DNA from: UBA1715 sp964346725
GTDB taxonomy: Bacteria; Bacteroidota; Bacteroidia; Bacteroidales; UBA1715
NCBI GenBank assembly: GCA_964346725.1
Contig: CAYFVM010000008.1
Location: 5,808 to 69,807 of the forward strand
DNA: 64,000 nt
Direction of reading: 5' to 3'
Under the pieces are notes generated by a model. That model did not search any database. It saw only the letters and a program-made list of their open reading frames with translations, and had not been told where the DNA came from. Positions 27,093-36,452 of this stretch are shown one piece after another. A program made the position numbers and the translations under genes. Positions within the stretch are counted from its first letter, which is position 1, and the number at the start of each line of letters is the position of its first letter.

Positions 27093-27190
27093 TTAACAAG
27101 AAAGAAAGTTGAATTCATTTTGCGTTTTTATAGTTTTTAATATGTTAATAACTAAAGTCAATAAGCGAATAACCAAAAACTTTTTTTTCC

Positions 27191-27198
27191 TATTTTTG
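27191..27198 (+). promoter_or_regulatory. -7 element for the DUF3276 gene
   Basis: TATTTTTG, matching TAnnTTTG, 31 bp before the ATG at 27229. No clear -33 element was identified. Confidence 0.4.
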
Positions 27199-27228
27199 AT
27201 TTGAGAAAGATTCTAATAGTAGAAAGAT

Positions 27229-27540
27229 ATGGAAAATCCAAATCAAACTGGCAGAGAAGAAGTATTTTCAAAATCGGTAAAAGCTGGCAAAAGAACGTAC
27301 TTTTTTGATGTTAAAAAGACAAGAAACAACGACTATTTTTTGACCATTACGGAAAGTAAACGTGTTTTTGAATCTGAAGATAAGATCACCTATGAAAAAC
27401 ACAAAATATTCCTCTATCAAGAAGATTTTGAAAAATTCATAGATGGTATGAAAGAAGCTGTTGATTTTGTTAGTAACGAAAATCCAAATTTTACTCCAAG
27501 AAGCGATTCGCACAAAGATTTGGACGATATGGAGTTTTAA
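27229..27540 (+). CDS. PUR-family DNA/RNA-binding protein (DUF3276)
   Basis: A 103-residue protein with the bacterial PUR-alpha-like domain: FSKSVKAGKRTYFFDVKKTRNNDYFLTITESKR (about 14-46) and KHKIFLYQEDFEKFIDGMKEAVDFV (about 63-87). The whirly-like PUR repeat binds single-stranded nucleic acid; the Borrelia homologue EbfC/BpuR group shows gene-regulatory activity. Homologues are nearly universal in Bacteroidota. The acidic C-terminal tail (DSHKDLDDMEF) is usual for the family. It precedes pyrB by 45 bp, with a weak terminator between. Confidence 0.88.
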   Translation: MENPNQTGREEVFSKSVKAGKRTYFFDVKKTRNNDYFLTITESKRVFESEDKITYEKHKIFLYQEDFEKFIDGMKEAVDFVSNENPNFTPRSDSHKDLDDMEF

Positions 27541-27550
27541 TCAATATTAG

Positions 27551-27574
27551 AGCTGGTTTCCTACCGGTTTTTTT
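27551..27574 (+). terminator. weak terminator between DUF3276 and pyrB
   Basis: AGCTGGT, loop TTCCT, ACCGGTT (7 bp with G-U pairs), then seven T's. It is weak, so partial read-through into pyrB is likely. Confidence 0.5.
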
Positions 27575-27585
27575 ATATATCCACT

Positions 27586-28500
27586 ATGAACAACACAAAA
27601 AGTTTAGTTTCCATTACCGATTTCGATGTAGAAGAATATCTGAAGATATTGGAACTTGCAGCAAAGTTTGAGAAGAACAGTTATCGTAATCTTCTGAACG
27701 GCAAAGTTATAGCCTCTCTTTTCTTTGAACCATCAACACGTACTCGATTGAGTTTTGAGAGCGCCATAAACCGACTTGGAGGTCGTGTAATTGGATTCTC
27801 AGATATTGATACCACCAGTTCTACAAAAGGTGAAACACTCCACGATACCATTAAAATCATTTCAAACTATTGTGATTTGATAGTTATGCGTCACCCTCTT
27901 GAAGGTGCCGCAAAATATGCAAGTGAGGTTTCTAACGTACCCATTATCAATGCCGGTGATGGTGCAAACCAACACCCAACACAAACATTGCTTGATATGT
28001 ATTCTATAACCAAAACTCAAGGCACACTTAGCAACCTTTCTATTGCAATGATTGGTGACCTTAAATATGGTCGTACCGTACATTCGCTTATTATGGCAAT
28101 GAAATACTTCAATCCTACATTTCACTTGGTATCGCCTCCCGAATTGGCTCTACCAAACGAATACAAAAATATTTTAAAAGAAAACAATATCACGTTCTAC
28201 GAACACACCGATATGCAAACAGTACTCAACGAATCTGATATTGTATATATGACTCGTGTGCAAAAAGAACGTTTCTCAGATTTAATGGAATACGAGAAAA
28301 CAAAAAACATGTATATCCTTAAAAATGAAATACTTGAAAACACGAAAAAGAATATGAAAATTCTACATCCGCTCCCACGTGTAAACGAAATTCAGCAAGA
28401 TGTAGATCAAAATCCGAAAGCATATTATTTTGAACAAGCTCGCAACGGAGTATACACCCGTCAAGCTATTATTAGTTATTTGTTACACCTAAACGCATAA
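27586..28500 (+). CDS. pyrB: aspartate carbamoyltransferase, catalytic subunit
   Basis: A 304-residue ATCase chain, which joins carbamoyl phosphate and aspartate in the first committed step of pyrimidine synthesis. Carbamoyl-phosphate loop FFEPSTRTRLSFESA (about 48-62), TTSSTKGETLHDTI, VMRHPLEGAA, AGDGANQHPTQTLLDMY (about 125-141), and the aspartate-site part HPLPRVNEI near 265-273. Full length with all key residues. pyrI follows after 4 bp, so the two subunits are coordinately made as in E. coli. Confidence 0.97.
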   Translation: MNNTKSLVSITDFDVEEYLKILELAAKFEKNSYRNLLNGKVIASLFFEPSTRTRLSFESAINRLGGRVIGFSDIDTTSSTKGETLHDTIKIISNYCDLIVMRHPLEGAAKYASEVSNVPIINAGDGANQHPTQTLLDMYSITKTQGTLSNLSIAMIGDLKYGRTVHSLIMAMKYFNPTFHLVSPPELALPNEYKNILKENNITFYEHTDMQTVLNESDIVYMTRVQKERFSDLMEYEKTKNMYILKNEILENTKKNMKILHPLPRVNEIQQDVDQNPKAYYFEQARNGVYTRQAIISYLLHLNA

Positions 28501-28504
28501 AACC

Positions 28505-28972
28505 ATGGGAAACATTCAAGGAAAACAAATGGTTGTAAGTGCCATAAGAAACGGAACAGTTATAGACCACATACCAAGCAATTGTATTTTTAAAGTTATC
28601 TCTATCTTGAAGTTAGAGAATATTCCAAACCAAATAACATTCGGTTTAAACCTAGAAAGTAAAAAACTTGGCAGCAAAGGAATTATAAAAATTGCAGATC
28701 GCTATTTTGAACAAGAAGAAATCAACAAAATCGCAATCTTGGCTCCTACTGCAAAATTGAGCATTATAAAAGATTATAATGTTATTGAGAAAAAAGCAAT
28801 CATGAGTCCTAAAAAAATTCAAGGTATCACCAAATGCTTCAACCCTAAATGCATTACGAATAACCAAAATATTACGCCAAAATACACCGTTATTGGTATG
28901 ACTCCGAATGTGAGTCTAAAATGCGAGTATTGTGAGAAAATAACCGATTTTGAACACTTCAGTTTTATTTAG
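28505..28972 (+). CDS. pyrI: aspartate carbamoyltransferase, regulatory subunit
   Basis: A 155-residue PyrI. The N-terminal nucleotide-binding domain has VSAIRNGTVIDHIPSN (about 11-26) and FGLNLESKKLGSKGIIKI; the C-terminal zinc domain has the four cysteines CFNPKCITN...CEYCEK (about 118-150). Binding of CTP/ATP tunes PyrB in the dodecameric enzyme. Its presence indicates the E. coli-type, feedback-regulated ATCase. Confidence 0.97.
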   Translation: MGNIQGKQMVVSAIRNGTVIDHIPSNCIFKVISILKLENIPNQITFGLNLESKKLGSKGIIKIADRYFEQEEINKIAILAPTAKLSIIKDYNVIEKKAIMSPKKIQGITKCFNPKCITNNQNITPKYTVIGMTPNVSLKCEYCEKITDFEHFSFI

Positions 28973-29044
28973 CACAATATTTGCTCTCATACGAGGAATA
29001 AATTAAAGTACAAACCTGCTTGTAGAGCACTAAACCTTTACACT

Positions 29045-30973
29045 ATGAAAAAAATCGTAGCATTCATTGCTCTTAGTATTATTGCATTTAGCCTTTATGG
29101 TCAGGAATATTCTACCACCAACAAAAAAGCTATTAAAGCCTATGAGTTGGGACTGCAATCATTCCAAATGCTCTATTATGATAAAGCAGAAGAAAGTTTG
29201 CGCTCGGCTATCAAACAAGACGAAACGTTTGTAGAAGCATACTACCTATTAGCCGGAGTGTACAATCAAACAAAAGACACTACACAAATGCTTTCTACTC
29301 TCCAGACTTGTGTAGATAAATGTGGTGGCGAACACCTATGGTCTCGATACAAATTAGCATACGAACAATATGATTTAGGATTATACAAAGAAGCCTTCGC
29401 AAATCTCCAGCATTTCAAGCGAGCCAACGAAATGCACACATCATCAACACTTTCCAAATCTGATGAGGCAAACTTCAACGATTTATACGAGAAGACAACC
29501 GTTGCTATTGAATTACAAGCCCATCCTGTCAATTTCTCCCCAATAAATCTTGGCGAAAACATCAATACAAAGTATGACGACTATCATCCAACTATCACTA
29601 TTGATGATAAAACAATTATTTTCACCACAAACCTCCCGACAAGCAATCCGCGAGTAAAACAAGAAGATCTGTTTACCGCAACAAAGAATGAAATGTTGTG
29701 GAACAAAAGCACCCCACTTTCTTCTATCAATACTAGAACTAATGAAGGTGCGCAATCAATTACTGCCGATGGTAAAACAATGTTTTTCACCATCTGTGGA
29801 GCTCCCGATGGTTTAGGTTCTTGCGATATTTATATGACCCAAAAAGTAAACAACTCATGGATTAAACCACAAAATTTAGGACAACCCATAAATAGTAAAT
29901 ATTGGGAATCACAACCATCATGTTCATCAGATGGAAAAACCCTTTATTTTACATCAAATCGCCCTGGTAGTATAGGGAAAAAAGACATTTGGGTTTCACA
30001 TCAACAAGCGAATGGTCTGTGGTCAACACCTGAAAACTTAGGAGATTTTGTAAACACAAAATATGATGACGAATCGCCATACATTCATCCCGATGGCATT
30101 ACTTTATATTATGCAACCGATGGCATTCCCGGATTGGGTAAAAAAGACATTGTTGCTTCTCAACAAATAGGGAAGAACATTTGGACAAAACCACAAAATC
30201 TTGGATATCCTATCAACACCAACGATGACGAGTCGCATTTAATAATCAATGCTGAAGGCACAAAAGGCTATTTTGCCTCTAATCGTTATGGGGGATTTGG
30301 AGGTTTTGACCTCTACGAATTTTCTATTGATGAAACTTTCAAAGTAAAACCAAGCTCTGTCACATATGTTCTATGCCGTGTGTTTGATTTTGGCACAAAA
30401 GCAAAATTAGCTGCCGAAATTTCCCTTTTTGACTTGGAGACGGGAAAAGTAGTATACCAAAACTCGTCTGATGTTATAAAAGGTGAATGTGTAGTTCCGT
30501 TTATTGAAAACAGAGATTATGCTTTGTCGGTAGAAAAACAAGGCTATCTCTTCTATTCCGAAAACGTCTCGCTAAATACCATAAAAGACGCAAACAATTT
30601 GAGTATTCCGCTACAACAAATTAATGTTGGTAATTTCGTTGTACTCAAAAACATATTCTTCGATACAGATTCTTACAATCTCAAACAAGAATCAAAGACA
30701 GAATTACTTTCGTTTGTGAAATTTATGCAACAAAATTCAACTATTCATTTTGAAATAGGCGGACATACTGATAACATAGGTAATGCAGCATACAACTTGA
30801 AATTATCTACCAACCGTGCCAAAGCAGTCTATGAATTTTTGATAGCAAATGGCATTGATGCAAATCGTCTTACCTACAAAGGATTTGGCGACACTAAACC
30901 GTGCGTTGCTAATGATACCGAAGAACATAGAGCACAAAATCGTCGTACACAACTTAATATAACAAAGAAATAA
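29045..30973 (+). CDS. OmpA-family protein with TPR and PD40 propeller (PorE-like paralogue)
   Basis: A 642-residue exported protein. Signal peptide (MKKIVAFIALSIIAFSLYGQ), TPR part (about 28-130; AYELGLQSFQMLYYDKAEESL), a PD40 propeller with repeats such as AQSITADGKTMFFT, QPSCSSDGKTLYFTSNRPG and SPYIHPDGITLYYATDG (about 165-430), a short CarbD-like domain, and a complete OmpA peptidoglycan-binding domain (NIFFDTDSYNLKQES, GGHTDNIGNAAYNLKLSTNRA, RRTQLNI). The same plan as the PorE-like gene at 3089, but with no SPOR domain and no PorP gene beside it. It probably links outer membrane and peptidoglycan; exact role unknown. Confidence 0.87.
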   Translation: MKKIVAFIALSIIAFSLYGQEYSTTNKKAIKAYELGLQSFQMLYYDKAEESLRSAIKQDETFVEAYYLLAGVYNQTKDTTQMLSTLQTCVDKCGGEHLWSRYKLAYEQYDLGLYKEAFANLQHFKRANEMHTSSTLSKSDEANFNDLYEKTTVAIELQAHPVNFSPINLGENINTKYDDYHPTITIDDKTIIFTTNLPTSNPRVKQEDLFTATKNEMLWNKSTPLSSINTRTNEGAQSITADGKTMFFTICGAPDGLGSCDIYMTQKVNNSWIKPQNLGQPINSKYWESQPSCSSDGKTLYFTSNRPGSIGKKDIWVSHQQANGLWSTPENLGDFVNTKYDDESPYIHPDGITLYYATDGIPGLGKKDIVASQQIGKNIWTKPQNLGYPINTNDDESHLIINAEGTKGYFASNRYGGFGGFDLYEFSIDETFKVKPSSVTYVLCRVFDFGTKAKLAAEISLFDLETGKVVYQNSSDVIKGECVVPFIENRDYALSVEKQGYLFYSENVSLNTIKDANNLSIPLQQINVGNFVVLKNIFFDTDSYNLKQESKTELLSFVKFMQQNSTIHFEIGGHTDNIGNAAYNLKLSTNRAKAVYEFLIANGIDANRLTYKGFGDTKPCVANDTEEHRAQNRRTQLNITKK

Positions 30974-31239
30974 ACGGACAAAGCCTACCCAATTTGATTT
31001 AGCAATAGTTGAATTATCGTCAAATTGTTCTGGTAAATTTAACATAAAACAAAAAAAACAACCTAAACTCCTTTTTTATTCAATAAAACTCCGTATAATT
31101 GCCAACGTTTTCGAACTACACGTATCGAAAAACACAATCCTACAAACAATTGAAAATAAACAACGACATATTACTATAATATAATGTTTCATACCATTAT
31201 ATATACAATTAATTCAAAAAACTAATCAAACATTTACTA
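30974..31239 (+). promoter_or_regulatory. 266-bp leader region upstream of rho
   Basis: No gene found. The strand leading into rho is rich in C and A and poor in G over about 31040-31170 (for example AACCTAAACTCC, CGAACTACACG, ACAATCCTACAAAC), the kind of unstructured RNA Rho binds. Autoregulation of rho by early termination in its leader is known in E. coli; its use here is inferred. No clear hairpin terminator was seen after the OmpA gene. Confidence 0.35.
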
Positions 31240-32673
31240 ATGGAATCGGAAAACCTAAACGAAACCGAAAAAATGCCTATTGGCGAACAACAAGAAGGTA
31301 AAAAAAGAGGCAGAAGACCTCGCAAAAAAGTTGCCGTATCAACCGAAAATGAATTACAAAAATCAACAGAATCAGAAGTCGCTAAGATTAAAAGCGAAGT
31401 AGTTGAAACGAAACATGAAGAAACGGAAATTTTTACTGAACAGGTAGAACAACCTATAGTTATGCCACAAGAAGAAGTTTGCGTAATACAACCTAAACCT
31501 GAAGAAAAACCACACACACAACAAGAACAACAAGAACAACCTAAAATCCACGAATTTGATGGTATTATCAATGGTTCTGGGGTGCTCGAAATAATGCAAG
31601 ACGGGTACGGATACTTAAAATCAAGCGATTACAACTATTTGAATTCGCCAGATGATATTTATGTAAGCCAATCACAAATAAAACTATTTGGTCTTAAAAC
31701 TGGAGATACCATAGAAGGACCTATTCGCCCTCCCAAAGAAGGTGAAAAATATTTTCCTTTGGTAAAAGTAAAAAAAATCAATGGAAGGACCCCCGAGGAA
31801 GTACGCGATCGGGTTCATTTTGACCACCTTACCCCTCTTTTCCCAGATGAAAAATTCAATCTCACAGGAAAAGGACACAATGATTTATCAACAAGAGTTA
31901 TAGATCTCTTTACTCCTATTGGTAAAGGTCAACGCGGATTGATTGTTGCTCAACCTAAAACAGGAAAAACTACCTTGCTTAAAAATATAGCAAATGCAAT
32001 CGCTGACAATCACCCAGAAGTGTATCTTTTAATACTTTTGATAGATGAACGTCCAGAAGAGGTTACCGATATGAAACGAAGCGTTCGCGCCGAAGTTATT
32101 TCATCTACATTCGATGAACCATCTGACCGCCACGTAAAAATAGCCAACATCGTACTTGAAAAAGCAAAACGTTTGGTAGAATGCGGACATGATGTATGTA
32201 TTTTGCTCGACTCTATTACCCGTTTGGCTCGTGCGTTCAACATGGCCCAACCTGCATCAGGAAAAATACTTTCCGGAGGTGTTGATGCAAACGCGCTGCA
32301 CAAACCTAAACGCTTCTTTGGTGCTGCTCGTAATATTGAAAATGGTGGTTCTTTAACCATTATAGCAACAGCATTGACTGAAACCGGTTCAAAAATGGAC
32401 GACGTTATTTTTGAGGAATTCAAAGGTACCGGCAATATGGAACTTCAACTCGATCGCAAAATTTCAAATAAACGTATTTATCCTGCCGTTGACGTGAACC
32501 TATCAAGCACCCGCCGTGATGACTTATTGGTTGACAAAATGCGCTTGAATAAATGTTGGGTTCTTCGTAAGTTCTTATCAGACATGAATCCGGTTGAAGC
32601 AATGGAATTTTTGAGTCAACAAATGCCTCTTACAAAAGACAATGACGAATTCCTTATTTCAATGGGAAAATAA
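31240..32673 (+). CDS. rho: transcription termination factor Rho, with N-terminal extension
   Basis: A 477-residue hexameric RNA helicase that ends transcription. The first ~105 residues are a low-complexity extension: a basic patch KKRGRRPRKKVAV then Glu/Gln-rich sequence (KPHTQQEQQEQPKI). The RNA-binding cold-shock fold follows (GVLEIMQDGYGYLKS, DDIYVSQSQIKLFGL, about 111-180). The motor has P-loop AQPKTGKTTLLKNIA, DERPEEVTDM, ILLDSITRLARAFN and the R-loop/Q-loop region LSGGVDANALHKPKRFFGAARNIE. The usual N-terminal Rho_N helix bundle is replaced by the extension. Long Rho inserts occur widely in Bacteroidota. Confidence 0.95.
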   Translation: MESENLNETEKMPIGEQQEGKKRGRRPRKKVAVSTENELQKSTESEVAKIKSEVVETKHEETEIFTEQVEQPIVMPQEEVCVIQPKPEEKPHTQQEQQEQPKIHEFDGIINGSGVLEIMQDGYGYLKSSDYNYLNSPDDIYVSQSQIKLFGLKTGDTIEGPIRPPKEGEKYFPLVKVKKINGRTPEEVRDRVHFDHLTPLFPDEKFNLTGKGHNDLSTRVIDLFTPIGKGQRGLIVAQPKTGKTTLLKNIANAIADNHPEVYLLILLIDERPEEVTDMKRSVRAEVISSTFDEPSDRHVKIANIVLEKAKRLVECGHDVCILLDSITRLARAFNMAQPASGKILSGGVDANALHKPKRFFGAARNIENGGSLTIIATALTETGSKMDDVIFEEFKGTGNMELQLDRKISNKRIYPAVDVNLSSTRRDDLLVDKMRLNKCWVLRKFLSDMNPVEAMEFLSQQMPLTKDNDEFLISMGK

Positions 32674-32720
32674 CCTCAAAAAAACACAGGCGATAGCAAG
32701 TCGAAAAAAAATATTTTTAC

Positions 32721-32728
32721 TAAATTTG
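32721..32728 (+). promoter_or_regulatory. -7 element for nifJ
   Basis: TAAATTTG matches TAnnTTTG, 34 bp before the nifJ ATG. Confidence 0.45.
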
Positions 32729-32762
32729 CTCGTAATATATAACAACTTAAAATTCACAAATA

Positions 32763-35700
32763 ATGGCAGACAAAAAGAAATTTTTGACGTGTGATGGAAA
32801 CACAGCTGCAGCGCACATAGCATATATGTTCACTGAAGTTGCTGCTATCTATCCTATCACTCCGTCATCTCCAATGGCTGAAAATGTTGACGAATGGGCC
32901 GCAAAAGGTCGCAAAAACATGTTCGGTGAGACTGTATTAGTACAAGAAATGCAGTCTGAAGGTGGTGCTGCAGGAACTGTTCATGGTTCTTTGCAAGCAG
33001 GTGCATTAACAACTACCTTTACTGCATCACAAGGCTTGTTGTTGATGATTCCAAATATGTACAAAATTGCAGGAGAATTACTTCCTTGCGTTTTCCACGT
33101 TTCAGCCCGCACATTAGCATCACATGCATTATGTATTTTTGGTGACCACCAAGATGTTATGGCATGCCGTCAAACCGGTTTTGCTATGTTGGCAGAAAGT
33201 TCTGTACAAGAAGTAATGGATTTATCTGGCGTTGCACACCTTGCAACAATTAAAAGCCGCATTCCTTTCATGAACTTCTTCGATGGATTCCGTACATCTC
33301 ACGAATATCAAAAAGTAGAAGTTGTAAACCAAGAAGATTTAGTGCCACTTGTTGACCAAAAAGCATTAAAAGAATTCCGCGAAAGAGCATTATCTCCAGA
33401 ACACCCAGTAATGCGTGGTATGGCTGAAAACCCAGACGTTTTCTTTGCTCATCGCGAATCTTCAAACCCATATTATAATGCAGTAGCTGACATTGTTTCT
33501 GATTACATGGATAAAGTGAGCGCTGTTACCGGACGTAAATATCGTCCATTCGATTACTATGGAGCTAAAGATGCAGAGAACATTATCATTGCAATGGGTT
33601 CTATTACAGAATGTATCAAAGAAGTTATTGACTTTGAAAATGCAAAGGGCAAAAAACTTGGTTTGATTAATGTTCACTTATATCGTCCATTCTCTTTAAA
33701 ATACTTACAAGAAGCTCTTCCTGCTTCAGCAAAACGTGTTTGTGTTCTTGACAGAACAAAAGAACCGGGAGCTAATGGCGAACCATTGTATCTTGATGTA
33801 ATTGACGCATTCAATGAACTTGGTCTTATCAACAAGATCGAAGTAGTTGGCGGTCGTTACGGTTTAGGTTCTAATGACACTACTCCAGCACAAATTTTAG
33901 CTGTATACGAAAACTTAGAACTTCCTAAACCAAAGAATCACTTTACAGTTGGGGTAAACGACGATGTTACATTTACATCTTTACCAGTAGGCGAAGAAGT
34001 TTCTGTGGCACCAAACGGAATGTTCCAAGCTAAATTCTACGGATTAGGAGCTGATGGTACTGTTGGAGCTAATAAAAACTCTGTAAAAATCATTGGTGAA
34101 ACAACTGATAAATATTGTCAAGCATATTTCTCTTACGATTCTAAAAAATCAGGAGGTTTTACTTGCTCTCACCTTCGTTTTGGTGACGAACCTATTCGTT
34201 CTACATATTTGGTAACAACACCAAACTTCGTGGCATGCCACCAGCAAGCATACTTAAATATGTATGATGTAACTCGTGGTTTGCAAAACGGAGGAACTTT
34301 CCTTTTAAATACCATTTGGGAAGGTGAAGAATTGGCTCACAATATTCCAAACAAAATCAAAGCATATTTTGCAAAACACGATATCAAAGTATACTATATC
34401 AACGCAACTAAAATTGCACAAGAAATAGGACTTGGAAATCGTACCAACACAATTCTTCAATCAGCATTCTTCCGTATTACCGGAGTTATTGCTATAGATC
34501 AAGCGATAGATGAAATAAAACACTTTATCGTAAAATCATATGGTAATAAAGGTGAAGACGTTGTAAACAAGAACTATGCTGCTGTTGACCGCGGTGGTGA
34601 ATATAAAGAATTAACCATAGACAAATCATGGGCTTCTCTAGTTGAAGATCCTAAGGTATACACAGATGGTGACGATTTCATTAACAAAGTGGTTCGTCCT
34701 ATCAACGCTCAAGATGGTGATTTATTGCCAGTATCAGCATTTAGTGGTATAGAAGACGGTACTTGGCGTTCGGGAACTGCAAAATACGAAAAACGTGGTG
34801 TTGGTGCATTCGTTCCACAATGGAATCCAGAAAACTGTATTCAATGTAACAAGTGTGCATACGTTTGCCCTCACGCAGCTATTCGTCCTTTTGTTATGAC
34901 AGAAGCTGAAAAAGCAGGATTCGGCGGAACAACTATCGAAATGAAAGCTCCGGCTACAATGAAAGGCATGTTCTACGTTATGCAAGTTGATGTAAAAGAC
35001 TGTCTTTCATGCGGTAACTGTGCTGACGTTTGTCCGGGTAATCCAAAACTTGGCAAAGCTCTTACTATGGTTGCGTATGACGACAACTCACAAGAAGCCG
35101 CTAAAGAAGCAACTAATTGGAACTACTGCGTAAACAATGTTACTTCAAAACAAGACTTAGTTGACATTTCAGCTAACGTTAAAAACTCACAATTTGCACA
35201 ACCATTGTTTGAATTCTCTGGTGCATGTTCAGGTTGCGGTGAAACACCTTACGTGAAACTTATTTCACAATTATTCGGTGATCGCCAAATCGTTGCAAAT
35301 GCTACCGGATGTACTTCAATCTACTCAGGTTCTGTTCCTTCTACTCCTTACACTAAGAATGCTAAAGGACAAGGACCAGCTTGGGCTAACTCATTGTTCG
35401 AAGATTTCTGCGAATTTGGTTTAGGTATGAAAATCGCAAACAACAAAATGCGTAACCGTATCAAAACATTATTCGAAACAGCTATGGCTGATGCAAATAC
35501 TCCAGTAGAATTCAAAGCAGCAGCTCAAGAATGGATTGATGGTATGGAAGATGCAAATGCAAGCAAAGCAGCAGCTGAGAAATTGAAACCACTTATTGCA
35601 AATGGTGTTTCTCACAACTGTCCTACTTGCACACAATTAGAAGAATTAAGTCATTACTTGGTAAAACGTTCACAATGGATTATTGGTGGTGATGGTGCTT

Positions 35701-36323
35701 CTTACGACATTGGTTACGGAGGTCTTGACCACGTAATTGCAAGTGGCGAAGATGTTAACATTCTTGTAATTGATACTGAAGTATATTCAAACACTGGTGG
35801 TCAGGCATCTAAAGCGACTCCACTTGGAGCTATTGCTAAATTTGCCGCAGCAGGTAAGAGAATTCGCAAGAAAGATATTGGTATGATTGCTGCCACATAC
35901 GGCTATGTATACGTTGCGCAAATTGCAATGGGTGCAGATCAAGCACAGTGCTTGAAAGCTATACGTGAAGCTGAAGCATACCACGGACCATCTGTAATTA
36001 TTGCATACGCTCCTTGTATCAACCATGGGTTGAAAAAAGGTATGGGTAAATCACAAGCAGAAGAAGCAACAGCAGTTGAATCAGGATACTGGCACTTATG
36101 GCGCTACAATCCAACGCTTGAAGCTGAAGGCAAAAACCCATTCACGCTCGACAGCAAAGAACCAAATTGGGATGGTTTCAAAGATTTCTTGAAAGGTGAA
36201 GTTCGCTATGCGTCAGTAATGAAGCAATTCCCGAACGAAGCAGAAGAATTGTTTGATGCTGCTCAAGAAATGGCAAAAAAACGCTATGCTTCATATGTAA
36301 GAATGGCAAATACGCAATGGTAG
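32763..36323 (+). CDS. nifJ: pyruvate:ferredoxin (flavodoxin) oxidoreductase
   Basis: A 1186-residue single-chain PFOR that turns pyruvate and CoA into acetyl-CoA, CO2 and reduced ferredoxin. Order: domain I (YPITPSSPMAENVDEW, about 35-50), domain II, domain III (the gamma-type part), two 4Fe-4S clusters (CIQCNKCAYVCPHAAI and CLSCGNCADVCPGNP, about 692-765), then the TPP domain (GACSGCGETPY, GDGASYDIGYGGLDH, NTGGQASKATP). All cluster cysteines are present. The enzyme is oxygen-sensitive in most organisms and marks an anaerobic energy metabolism. It has its own promoter and a strong terminator. The codon choice looks more uniform than in neighbours, as expected for a highly expressed gene. Confidence 0.97.
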   Translation: MADKKKFLTCDGNTAAAHIAYMFTEVAAIYPITPSSPMAENVDEWAAKGRKNMFGETVLVQEMQSEGGAAGTVHGSLQAGALTTTFTASQGLLLMIPNMYKIAGELLPCVFHVSARTLASHALCIFGDHQDVMACRQTGFAMLAESSVQEVMDLSGVAHLATIKSRIPFMNFFDGFRTSHEYQKVEVVNQEDLVPLVDQKALKEFRERALSPEHPVMRGMAENPDVFFAHRESSNPYYNAVADIVSDYMDKVSAVTGRKYRPFDYYGAKDAENIIIAMGSITECIKEVIDFENAKGKKLGLINVHLYRPFSLKYLQEALPASAKRVCVLDRTKEPGANGEPLYLDVIDAFNELGLINKIEVVGGRYGLGSNDTTPAQILAVYENLELPKPKNHFTVGVNDDVTFTSLPVGEEVSVAPNGMFQAKFYGLGADGTVGANKNSVKIIGETTDKYCQAYFSYDSKKSGGFTCSHLRFGDEPIRSTYLVTTPNFVACHQQAYLNMYDVTRGLQNGGTFLLNTIWEGEELAHNIPNKIKAYFAKHDIKVYYINATKIAQEIGLGNRTNTILQSAFFRITGVIAIDQAIDEIKHFIVKSYGNKGEDVVNKNYAAVDRGGEYKELTIDKSWASLVEDPKVYTDGDDFINKVVRPINAQDGDLLPVSAFSGIEDGTWRSGTAKYEKRGVGAFVPQWNPENCIQCNKCAYVCPHAAIRPFVMTEAEKAGFGGTTIEMKAPATMKGMFYVMQVDVKDCLSCGNCADVCPGNPKLGKALTMVAYDDNSQEAAKEATNWNYCVNNVTSKQDLVDISANVKNSQFAQPLFEFSGACSGCGETPYVKLISQLFGDRQIVANATGCTSIYSGSVPSTPYTKNAKGQGPAWANSLFEDFCEFGLGMKIANNKMRNRIKTLFETAMADANTPVEFKAAAQEWIDGMEDANASKAAAEKLKPLIANGVSHNCPTCTQLEELSHYLVKRSQWIIGGDGASYDIGYGGLDHVIASGEDVNILVIDTEVYSNTGGQASKATPLGAIAKFAAAGKRIRKKDIGMIAATYGYVYVAQIAMGADQAQCLKAIREAEAYHGPSVIIAYAPCINHGLKKGMGKSQAEEATAVESGYWHLWRYNPTLEAEGKNPFTLDSKEPNWDGFKDFLKGEVRYASVMKQFPNEAEELFDAAQEMAKKRYASYVRMANTQW

Positions 36324-36341
36324 AATAACATTCTACTGTAT

Positions 36342-36379
36342 AAAAAAAGCAGAAGGGATTTTTCCTTTCTGCTTTTTTT
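36342..36379 (+). terminator. terminator after nifJ
   Basis: AAAAAAAGCAGAAGGGA pairs with TCCTTTCTGCTTTTTTT around a TTTT loop (one G-U or mismatch in the stem), ending in a T run. It follows the nifJ stop by 18 bp. Confidence 0.85.
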
Positions 36380-36393
36380 GTATAGATACTCAA

Positions 36394-36420
36394 CAAAAAA
36401 AGGCGCATTATTTGCGCCTT
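36394..36420 (-). terminator. terminator after mtaB
   Basis: Minus strand AAGGCGCA, loop AATAA, TGCGCCTT followed by seven T's. It lies 32 bp beyond the mtaB stop and back to back with the nifJ terminator. Confidence 0.85.
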
Positions 36421-36452
36421 CTATATTCTCTCGAAAAATACCTCAAATTTTC

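Noticed and set aside
31209..31571. 120-codon frame antisense to rho, rich in Cys/Ser
   Set aside because: It is a mirror of the low-complexity Rho extension and has no start signal.
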